Positions 25,791-33,517 of a stretch of 33,517 nt of DNA are shown here, piece after piece. Each line of letters begins with the position of its first letter. Position 1 is the first letter of the stretch. The position numbers and the translations under genes are program-made. The DNA lies in NCBI GenBank assembly GCA_030407315.1, contig JALQPE010002631.1:1-33517 (forward strand), read 5' to 3'. Under the pieces are notes generated by a model that worked only from the letters and a program-made list of their open reading frames with translations, had not been told where the DNA came from and did no database searches. This stretch comes from Asparagopsis taxiformis (Eukaryota; Rhodophyta; Florideophyceae; Bonnemaisoniales; Bonnemaisoniaceae).

Positions 25791-25925
25791 ATATCCGTCG
25801 GAAACAAAGCAACAACCTTGGCCGTGGAAGCCGTATAGATCATCTAAACTGCTTCCAAAGCGTAAGTTTTAGATCATCAATACGGCTTCCAAGGCCAAAG
25901 TTGTTGCTTTGTCTCCGACGGATAT
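25791..25925. repeat. Long imperfect hairpin (about 60-bp arms, 14-bp loop)
   Basis: The left arm (25791-25850) and right arm (25865-25925) are complementary over about 60 bp with five or so mismatches or bulges. The arms share ATATCCGTCGGA, ACAAAGCAACAAC and GGAAGCCGTAT blocks. Pairing may extend a few bases outward after a small bulge. The loop, GCTTCCAAAGCGTA, repeats part of the arm. It could be a foldback MITE remnant, an inverted duplication of a captured exon, or a small-RNA precursor. Confidence 0.8.
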
Positions 25926-26257
25926 GAACCATGATGGTACGTTTCCACAACTCACGCCACTAACCCAGTTTTCTATTTGTTTTCTCTTTCTCAGGTTTCC
26001 AGTCGGTGAGTGTTCCACTTCTACTTTCATTTATCTTTCTCTCTTACCACTTCTCCACTACTTTTCTTTTCTGCCTGTGAGTACATATCTCAATTTGGGA
26101 TGCAATGGTATTTGTTAAGGTACGTTAGTCTCCTAATCACCATCAATTTCCCTCTCCAATTCAACGTCACTAACTTGTTTCCTTTCTCTACATCATTTTT
26201 TTCTTCTCTTCATTTCCTAGCTTATTCATGCAGCTCAATCAGTTGATAGATTTGTAG
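25924..26257 (+). CDS. Candidate spliced mini-gene or captured 3' exons (four short exons)
   Basis: Three intron-like stretches stand in a row: 25937-25994 (GTACGT donor, CACTAAC branch point at 25958-25964, TTTCTCAG acceptor), 26006-26081 (GTGAGT donor, pyrimidine-rich, TGTGAG acceptor) and 26120-26220 (GTACGT donor, CACTAAC at 26168-26174, TTTCCTAG acceptor). Joining the exons 25924-25936, 25995-26005, 26082-26119 and 26221-26257 keeps one frame open through all junctions to a TAG. This gives about 32 residues from the ATG at 25924, longer if the upstream open frame (from 25873, inside the hairpin arm) belongs. An AATAAA follows 97 bp later. The family is unknown. CACTA elements often carry host exon fragments, so this may be such a capture. 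Confidence 0.45.
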
Positions 26258-26627
26258 ACTTTTCTAGTAGTTTTAGTTTTACTCGTCGGAATAGTGTTAG
26301 TTGTAGTAGCATTTTTAACATAGGGATTGTTTATTCTCAATGTAGCCTGCGCAAATAAACAAATCCAGAGTGAAGCTTCCCATATCGCACCCTCTTAGAT
26401 TGCTACCTATCCTACCGCGTATACCTCTCGCTAGCTCATAGTCACTACAAAATAAAAATTCCTAGCCGTACTATTCTGTCCATTTCCAAGTAATACCGTC
26501 CATGCCCCATCCTCATAGCGCTAGAACTGCCTCCCTCTACCCCAAACAGATGCCCACGACAGCGTGACGCTCCATCTCATCCACCACTCCCAGACACCGA
26601 ATTTTACTATATCAGAACACTACTTTT
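26258..26627. other. Gene-free stretch before the right subterminal array
   Basis: Includes the poly(A) signal of the candidate spliced gene. No other signal was seen. Confidence 0.4.
26354..26359 (+). terminator. Poly(A) signal AATAAA after the candidate spliced gene
   Basis: Plus-strand AATAAA 97 bp after the TAG at 26255-26257. Confidence 0.4.
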
Positions 26628-26977
26628 ACTGTCTCCAGGTGCTGCCCAGGGCAGCACGAAACACTGTCTCCAGGTGCTGCCCAGGACAGTGGAAATCACT
26701 GTATCCAGGTGCTGCCCAGGGCAGCACAAAATACTGTCTACAGGTGCTGCCCAGGGCAGCACAAAATACTGTCTACAGGTGCTGCACAGGGCAGCACAAA
26801 GTACTGTCTACAGGTGCTGCCCAGGACAGTGAAAATCACTGTCTACAGGTGCTGCCCAGGGCAGCACAAAATACTGTCTACAGGTGCTGCCCAGGACAGT
26901 GAAAATCACTGTCTCCAGGTGCTGCCCAGGACAGTGAAAATCACTGTCTCCAGGTACTGCCCAGGACTGTGCACCGT
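26628..26977 (+). repeat. Tandem array of ten 35-bp units in the right subterminal region
   Basis: Ten head-to-tail units, each beginning ACTGTCTCCAGGTGCTGCCC. Units end in one of two flavours: GGGCAGCACAAAAT, which makes GTGCTGCCCAGGGCAGCAC a perfect palindrome, or GGACAGTGAAAATC, which restores the GACAGT...ACTGTC palindrome with the next unit. The order is about X Y X X X Y X Y Y Y'. The exact 35-bp period is constant across all units. ORFs here only translate the repeat (LPRAAQNT, CLQVLP). Confidence 0.9.
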
Positions 26978-27310
26978 GTTGGTTCCATCTATTGTCCCAG
27001 GCAGCGTATTTCACTATCTGGCCATGTTGCCTTGGCCAATAGAAAACACTATCCGCCAACACTGCCCAGTACAGTAAATTACATCATATCCAACTATTGA
27101 ACAAATCATTAATTTTTACTGTCTCCATTCACTGCCTCAGACAGTACGGTGAGACAGTGTTTTTTACTGTCTGCAGACAGTGTTCCGTACTGTCTGCCAG
27201 ACAGTGCAAATCACTGTCTCCAAGTGTGGCATTAATTTTCATTTGCCGCATAGTGATTTTTACTGTCTCAGACAGTAAAAATCACTGTCTCACCGTACTG
27301 TCTGAGGCCC
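26978..27310. repeat. Right subterminal palindromes (GACAGT...ACTGTC)
   Basis: Degenerate units to about 27100, then clear ones at 27115-27305, including GACAGTAAAAATCACTGTC. Like the left end, the two clearest units are separated by a trinucleotide that reads TCA here, the complement of TGA. They mirror the left array across the element. Confidence 0.8.
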
Positions 27311-27316
27311 CCTTTT

Positions 27317-27329
27317 CAACACCGTAGTG
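27317..27329 (-). repeat. Right terminal inverted repeat of the CACTA element
   Basis: CAACACCGTAGTG, the exact inverse of 1596-1608. The three bases beyond it are CAC and do not match the AAA next to the left end. Confidence 0.8.
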
Positions 27330-27860
27330 CACCTCAGTGATCGAGTTGTGCAGAGCAATTCCTCAACTGGATCTTTTAATTGACGGACACTCACATGCTG
27401 ATCTTGCATAAGGTCTGTACCATGAATACATCCAGCGCGTTGCTACAGCAACTGCCTCTGTCCAACTGGAATACATTAAAAGCCAACACTAAACTGCTCG
27501 GCGAAAACGTGATGTACATGGGGGCTCCTATCGGACAGAAGTGGAAGGGGAGGCTGTGTAACGACTGGCGGACTCGTTGGAATTCACTTGAAAATCGCAC
27601 AGTCTGCTACCCATAAGCTCTTACTAAGCGTACATACGATACGGGGCGCAGCATCGCTTTCACGCGTCGCTGCCAAAAGCCAAAAGCGTAGAAGCAAAAT
27701 AGACCTCCGTCGCTCGCCCACAACCAAACGTACTGATGTGGACTTCCGCCTTCATGTGAAACTCTGGCTTCATTTGAATACTACTCCAGCCAGAACTCAT
27801 CCGGAGCCGCTATCAACCGTCAGTCAATCCTTCATTCATTACGCATGAAATGCGTAACAG
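27330..27860. other. Right flank of the element; weak coding-like signal only
   Basis: A 66-codon frame from 27422 (MNTSSALLQQLPLSNWN) reads somewhat like protein, but it ends at 27616 and matches nothing I know. It may be a remnant of the gene downstream. Confidence 0.3.
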
Positions 27861-29763
27861 ATGTCGCAGAATAGAAGCTTCTCGCAGCAGCATGGTACTA
27901 GAATGGTTCAACCACAATCAAGTCCTGTCGGTCAGCAAAATGTACAGCCACAAGAAGCCCGGCTAGCGCACCAACAACATTTGACAAACTCCCTGCTGAT
28001 ACTGAAAGAACCACAGGCAAGCGTGTTGATAAAGCGAATGCAGCAAAACCAAGTGGCTCCTCAACCAAACAATGTGCAAAAGAATTTTCAGACAAATCAA
28101 TTACCGATGCATAGCCCATCAAACCGCTGTCGAAAGGCGCAGACGATTCACTACAATGTGCTGGAGCAACGGAAGTTTGCAGAGTCCTCAGCTTCGCAAA
28201 ATTTGCGAGGTGGTATGCAAACAAGACAAACTCTCCGCGCCCTACTAACTCGCGGTTGCATCTATGAATACATCGGCTCGACTGGGACTGCCTTATCCTG
28301 CCAGAAAATCTGGTACTCATACGCTGCAAGCTTCTGTGGTGTCGCTCAGGCGATCCGATCTACTAGAACTGGCAAGGTAACATGCTGCTGCACGACAAAA
28401 AATGTCTCAGCTCATTGCATACTGTTTAAGCTCTAGTCAGCAACCTGAATCCCTGGGAAGAGACCCTAAGAAAATATCACGGCTGCATTTACAAGGACTG
28501 TTTGGAACAGCTCTGGGAAGGGAGCACCGTCCGCTTTCTTATCAAACATCTCTGGCGAATGAATTACATGCTGGGCATCACCCGAATTCTGAGTACCAAC
28601 CACAGCTCTATGCACAAAAGCTGCAATGTGAGAGTCTAAGCAACGCTACCGACTATGAACTAAAAATTGCCGGTAGACGCTCAGTTTGGAGAGTCTACAG
28701 ACTCTCCATTGTATTTTGAAAAAGGTACTACTAGTGGAAATCAGAGTCAAATATCTGCGGAAACTGAGGCTCCAAAACAGTATGCGCAAAACGGTTCTGA
28801 AGAAAGGCGCAGTCCTGCAGCTCAAGGACAAGTTCAATTTTCTCGGACCCATAGCTCTGCGCTACTTGATCATGCCCTTCCAATGTCGTCAGAGTCTACA
28901 ATCAGCAGCAATCACTTACTACTCCTCAACACACGTTTGCACCCGCTCCGCTTCACAACTTCAACATCACAGATAATCTAGACTGCCGCGTTGCACTTCA
29001 CAGACACACATGCGCTTGTGCAACCCAACGATATGCCATCTCCGGCTATTCGCGTCCTAATTATACCACAAGCTCAAAACTCATGCCCGCTTACACCGAA
29101 TCTACCGACTCACACCCTGCTCATCCATTGTACAATTCCGATGCACACTATTCGTCAACACTGCATCTTTCGCATCTCCATCATATTCCGCAGAAGGTTG
29201 CCCAGCTATCTGCTGTGCAGCTAAGAGATCTGGGTCGATATGATCTTGCTGCAGACGCGTTCCGTACTTTCATGGCGATTTGCCCGGGATCTTGCGAAGC
29301 TAGAAATGCGTGCATGTCTAGCTGCTACGGAATTGGATATTAAGACATTAGCGTGCCTCGATTTGCTTCTTCGCTGGAGCTAGGGCTTGTTTTCCCTGAG
29401 GATATTCTCAACGAAATCGGCAATGCTCTGCAACAACTAGTCGGAAGCATGACTTGCCTGATCGCAAGACATCGAGAAAATAATAGCACCATATTAGAAT
29501 GCCGCTGTTATGCTCTGACATCGTCCGACCAGTCGACTTGGAGATTGCAAATTGAGCGTGAAGCAGATCAATTCCGGGACACGTCCGCAATGTATGCAAA
29601 ACTATCAACAGAGGCTGTTACAAATGATGGAATACATGTGATCGAGAACTGCTACGGTTATACCAAGGGTGCAAGAACTGAACTATATGCGTTACGACCA
29701 CTACTTGTGCAAGTTTCGTTCACGGGATTTCTGGTTACCCTCGGAGCTCACTACATGGAATAG
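27861..29763 (+). pseudogene. Degenerate Gln/Ser-rich coding region, possibly with a TPR-like segment
   Basis: Successive plus-strand frames show protein-like, Gln/Ser/Asn-rich composition: 27861-28230 (QQHGTRMVQPQSSPVGQQNV), 28402-28719, 28667-28960 and 29083-29763. The segment at about 29190-29340 (AVQLRDLGRYDLAADAFRTF) looks like a TPR-type helical pair, and is followed by an in-frame TAA at 29341. The last frame runs to a TAG at 29761, with AATAAA 33 bp later. The pattern fits one gene with several frameshifts and at least one stop, or a gene with unrecognised introns. No function can be assigned. Confidence 0.35.
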
Positions 29764-29795
29764 CATATTACAGATGTAGTCACGGCTATGAATAG

Positions 29796-29801
29796 AATAA
29801 A
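29796..29801 (+). terminator. Poly(A) signal AATAAA
   Basis: Thirty-three bases after the last stop of the plus-strand degenerate gene. It supports that region being, or having been, a transcribed gene. Confidence 0.4.
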
Positions 29802-30545
29802 GGGAGAGAGAGGAAATGGAGGCTACGTGTTTGAGTGGATTAATTAAGTGCCGGTCAAAGCTACATTTGTATAGGAAAGGTTATGTGTTGGTACAAGTTC
29901 CCTTTACGCGCTGGCGCGCGCTTCGCGCGCGCGAATCTGATGCACCGAAATTCTGTTTGCCAGAGCAGGCAGGTCTTAGCTCGCAATCCACCAGTAGATT
30001 CCCATTCCTAGATACCCATACACCCTAATATGTTATGGTAGTGTAGCATGTCCTCAGAAGTACCGTATTCGCAACTCTACTTAGGCTTAGACTATTAGCC
30101 CACATGTCCAGTGTGACTTGTGCGGTAACCGCAATACGCTAAGTATACCAGCTTTATCCCGAAATTGAACAATAAAAAGTGGTGTAGATAGCAGTTGCGC
30201 AGCAGCAATGTTAGACATGCTGCGAAGAGGAACGTGAGGAGTCAGGATGTCCATGTAATGAGACCACATCCCAACTCTAGTGCCCGTGCAGGAACCGTAA
30301 TGTCGCTGATCTCCGCTCAGTATATATTTCGCAACCATGCTGTCGATGGAAAATTCAACCGACCGCCATTGCAAAAATGTTGATTGTCATCCACCCAACC
30401 GCGCTACTTCATCGGTCTATGAAGCTTTGATCCATGCAATTCAATACCTTTGTTTCTGCTTTCCCTTGCCCGCCCTCTGCCCAACTCCCAAAATTCGACG
30501 GCAGTGCATGAACAAATCGATCCGCCTGCACGCACATTGCCGCGT
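29802..30545. other. Intergenic between two convergent loci
   Basis: No gene recognised. It contains a short alternating GCGCGCGC hairpin at 29914-29932 (three-base loop) that stands out from the AT-rich surroundings. Confidence 0.4.
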
Positions 30546-33108
30546 CTACCAATCTCGACATGCCATTGCATCTTGACTGACTCCAAACTCCTCTGGATTA
30601 AACCAATGAACTGTCTTCAACTCTTCTGAAATTCTTTTCTTCGTCGCATTCGTCGCCAGATAAGCACGAATCGACGCCGTTTCTCCGCCCTTCCACCCGT
30701 GATTATACATATCAGATGCAATATAAAACACAGCACTATTCCCAAGCCTTCGGCTTGTCGTTTCGCCTCTAATATCACTTCTTCCGTGCAATTCGCAATC
30801 CAGACGGACAGCAGCTCGGCCAGAAGCACCATGACGCGCGTGTCGTCCGCGTGCGCGAGCGCTGGCTCGCACAGCGCGATCGCAAGATGTAGAAGCTTCT
30901 TGTCGCCGCTTTGACCCCCGAGTTGCCCCGCGACGCGTCGCAGCCGCGCGATGTACGACACGTCGTGTCGTATGCACATCGCGCATAGCTGCATGGCGCG
31001 CGCGGGGTCGCATGCAACCCCGCGTACGCCTTGCAGTAGGATTTGTGCGAGCAGGAATATGGTGGAGAGGTCGTGTCGTGCGCTGAGGCAGACGTTTAGT
31101 AGACGTTGCGATATGGATGGGTTGTGTACGTATTGAGATGTTTCGGTTGCAGATTTTTTGCGCGATGCAGATGATCTCGCAGCATATGTTGTTGTTTACA
31201 TAGCGTTCGCAGAGACGGATTGCGCGATTACGTCGCTAGCTTCTGTGGAACCGCACATGATTTCCACGCCAGTTTCGATCGCGCATGGATCTTCTCATTT
31301 CTCCATGCACATTTCGCAGATTCTTATGGACAATGGCATGTTTTTGGCGACGCGCGTCGTACCCTTGCCGATTTCCTCCGCGAGATGAAGCGCTCTGTCG
31401 CAAGACACGTCGCTATCGATTAGTTTGCCGTACAGCCGTAGTGCGTGGTCCGTGTTACGATTCGCTTTGTTTGAACACAGTAATTTTGACGAGCATGACG
31501 ATGGCCTCTGTGTTGTTGGATTTGTCGACGCAGATTTGTAGTAGACGAATCGTGAGTGCAGTGTCCGTTGGCTTGCACGATTTCGCACAATCCATTTGTT
31601 TTGCGATACCGACCACTTGTCGCTACAGTCCCTGCTCTTCTCCAACGCACGTTCACAGAGCCATACGGCACGTTCACTGTCCTTTGCAATGCCCGTATCT
31701 CCAGTGATGAGATATTCCGCAAGTGTAACCATAGCGGCTGCGCCATGTTTACTGTCGATGAACAGTCCCAACAGACGCATCACGAGCGCACCATTACCCG
31801 CATCGCTAAAATTCAATCGACTCTGCAAGATCCTCGAGCTTTTCACAATATGATTCCAAACCAACCAACTGACGACATAGTTGAATGCCCCGCTCAATAT
31901 CCAAAACTGCTTTCGTTTGAAGCACGACATCCGCAAGAGCCAGTGTCGATTCAGATTTGAAATCCTTCATATTCATGCATTTCTCCAACAACAAAACGGC
32001 AAACGACGGATTCCTCGCCATTCCGCCCTTTCCATGTGCCATATCGTTTGCAAGCTGTATAATCTTGGACATCTGAAACTTGACACAATCACTTCCGAAA
32101 GCTCTATCCACCAATTCATCGCACAATCCACGTCCTTTTCCACGCCCGGAGCGCCCTTTAACAGCAGTTCAGACAATGTAAGCATAGCGGCCGCATCGTT
32201 CCCCCTCGCAATACTCATCTGACACAGATACACAGCGAGCTGCACATTGGCCTGAATCTGCGATGATCCATAGGCGATTTTGCGCGCCAACACAGCCGTT
32301 GATAGTGAATACTCCCAGCGAACACTGGCGGCTCGTTCAAATAGACGTATCGCACGCGTGGCGTCTCTGGCGACACCGGAAGCGCCGCTCAGAAGGATTT
32401 CCGCGAGTGGTATCATTGCATCACACTCGTCCCATCGTTCCACGCATGCCTGTAGCAAGCACGCGGCTAGTGCGGCGTCTCGTGGGAGACTGGACGATCC
32501 GTACATCAGCTCGTTGCATATCTCGATAATCGGCATCGGCTCTTCACATCGCTCGACATACATGGTGAACAGACGCTTTGAGCGCGACACATCGCGTTTC
32601 GGCCGCATGATATCGGAGATGAGTAATCGAGCGAGCCAGAACATTGCCTCCAGATGCTGGCCGACGTCAATGCTCATTTGATAATAGTTCATCGCGCGCA
32701 AGACGTCCATTGGAACGTCTTTCTCGCCGACGTCATAGATCATTGCCAGCTCGAACATCGCGCACACGTCGTTGTCTAGTTGTATGGCGCGTTGATACAG
32801 ATCGACGTCTCGTACGAAATCCTGCTCGGAGAACTTACCGTCGGAATACATGCGTGCCAGATCGAACATGGCGCCGGGATGGTTGCCTTCATCGACGCAG
32901 CGTTTGGGACAGTTGCATGGGGCGTCGGCCGTCGTGCATGTTTTTCGGAGACGCGTAGAATGGTTGCGAGACGATACATGGCTCCGATGTGGTTGTGCTC
33001 CTCGACGCAGCGCTCGTACAATTGCTCGGCGGCGTACATGTCGGTTGCGACGCGCAGATTGTCGCCGGGACAACTATACCGCTGTAGTCTTTCCGCGATG
33101 GAAAACAT
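30546..33108 (-). pseudogene. Sel1-repeat (TPR-like) protein gene with many frameshifts
   Basis: Read from the ATG at 33108 downward, repeated blocks of about 36-40 residues follow the Sel1 pattern, A-M-x-x-L-A-x-x...G-V-x-x-D-x-x-x-A-x-x-L. Examples are GNHPGAMFDLARMYSDG, VCAMFELAMIYDVG, ASGVARDATRAIRLFERA and GAPGVEKDVDCAMNWW. They sit in different frames: 33108-32950, 33073-32090, 32126-31806, 31936-31600, a third frame near 31600-31450, then 31936-frame again, then about 31100-30700, and finally the last 50 codons to a TAG at 30546-30548. At least six frame changes are needed, of both signs, with hardly any nonsense codons. Sel1 proteins act as adaptor scaffolds. Either the gene is decaying or the assembly has many indels here. 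It is a host gene outside the transposon. Confidence 0.65.
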
Positions 33109-33517
33109 GGTGCTTGCACGCTAGCCAACGATAACGCGCGTTTGCTTTCGTCGGTTTGGCATCGTTTTAACATGATTGTTGTGCAGTTGATATGGTCGGG
33201 ATCGATGCAAAATGTATTCCGATGATGCGTCGGTTTGCATTGTACTTTAGTCGACGCGTTTGCGTGTGTTGTGCGGCATAAAATTGACCGCTGCACAGAG
33301 ACGGACGTCTGTGTATGTGTTTCGCTAACTGCTGGACACGGGGGTTATACTTGAAACTGTCAGCACAATACCACTCAGTCAGTCAATGTCTCGTCTCATT
33401 GGCCACAATTCAATCAACTTATGATTAGTCAATCAACATCAAAAAATTTTCAGATCTGGTTTCGAAAGTACATTCTGTGATACCGAAATCAGTGTTCTAC
33501 ACCGTTTCGCTCCAATG
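33109..33517. other. Upstream region of the Sel1-repeat gene
   Basis: Presumed leader and promoter side of the minus-strand gene, running to the window edge. No other signal was seen. Confidence 0.35.

Larger units (their letters stand above)
1596..27329. mobile_element. Putative giant CACTA/EnSpm-like (CMC) DNA transposon with epigenetic-modifier cargo
   Basis: Seen: perfect 13-bp terminal inverted repeats, CACTACGGTGTTG at 1596-1608 and its reverse complement at 27317-27329. Just inside both are arrays of GACAGT...ACTGTC palindromes, and the interior holds an intact TNP2-like transposase (21027-24830). Known: CACTA elements start with CACTA, have short TIRs plus subterminal repeats bound by an accessory protein, and encode a TNP2/Transposase_21 enzyme. 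Inference: everything between the TIRs is one element of 25,734 bp, including ParB-like, DNA methyltransferase-SET and dioxygenase genes. Against it: a 3-bp target duplication is expected, but the flanks read AAA on the left and CAC on the right. The TIR pair could therefore come from two related elements, or one flank could have been rearranged. Confidence 0.75.

Noticed and set aside
26564..27077. ORFs with LPRAAQNTVYRCCPGQ repeats, at first suggestive of a repeat protein
   Set aside because: They translate the 35-bp tandem array; frames arise because of its regularity and lack any flanking gene structure.
1..33517. tRNA, rRNA or self-splicing intron genes
   Set aside because: I looked for cloverleaf-type and conserved rRNA stretches and saw none; this was by eye and a covariance-model search would be needed to exclude them.

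Overview
The window looks like nuclear DNA of an intron-poor eukaryote. Most long ORFs are uninterrupted by introns, yet AATAAA-type poly(A) signals follow several of them, nuclear-localisation-like basic clusters are common, no ribosome binding sites precede the starts, and a few intron-like stretches (GTACGT donor, CACTAAC branch point, pyrimidine tract, AG) occur. A compact algal or protist genome (a red alga is one option) would fit; nothing in the sequence fixes the taxon.

The central feature is a putative giant CACTA/EnSpm-type (CMC) DNA transposon at 1596-27329 (25,734 bp). It has perfect 13-bp terminal inverted repeats beginning CACTA, subterminal arrays built around GACAGT...ACTGTC palindromes at both ends, and an intact 1267-residue TNP2-like transposase (21027-24830, minus). 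No matching target-site duplication is visible, so the boundary call carries some doubt.

The element carries an unusual cargo. Left arm: an unknown coiled-coil protein with an NLS (2503-4029, plus), an unknown protein with a Tudor-like N-terminus (4256-5665, minus), then a ParB-like protein (6178-8028, plus) that abuts, through a TGATG overlap, a DNA methyltransferase fused to a SET domain (8028-9653, plus). Right arm: two diverged copies of a ParB-like plus 2OG-Fe(II)-dioxygenase-like gene (11504-15147 and 16608-19728, both minus), then the transposase. So one mobile unit appears to encode a base methylase, a lysine-methyltransferase-type SET domain and two putative oxygenases, each physically or positionally tied to a ParB-like domain. 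Inference: a self-carried chromatin and DNA modification kit.

Both dioxygenase genes are broken by single-base frameshifts, but the frames defined by comparing the two copies contain no stop codons. This points to recent decay or uncorrected assembly indels. The ParB/methyltransferase junction may be a similar frameshift in one larger gene.

Five clusters of nested perfect palindromes (half-site TTACAGCAAAGTCATCG) lie between the right-arm genes (9914-11025, 15348-15563, 16100-16388, 20535-20910). A 60-bp-arm hairpin (25791-25925) and a candidate small spliced gene (to 26257) lie near the right end.

Outside the element, the left flank (1-1595) holds a dispersed repeat in two long copies and one partial copy and no recognisable gene. 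The right flank holds a degenerate Gln/Ser-rich coding region (27861-29763, plus) converging on a frameshifted Sel1-repeat gene (30546-33108, minus).
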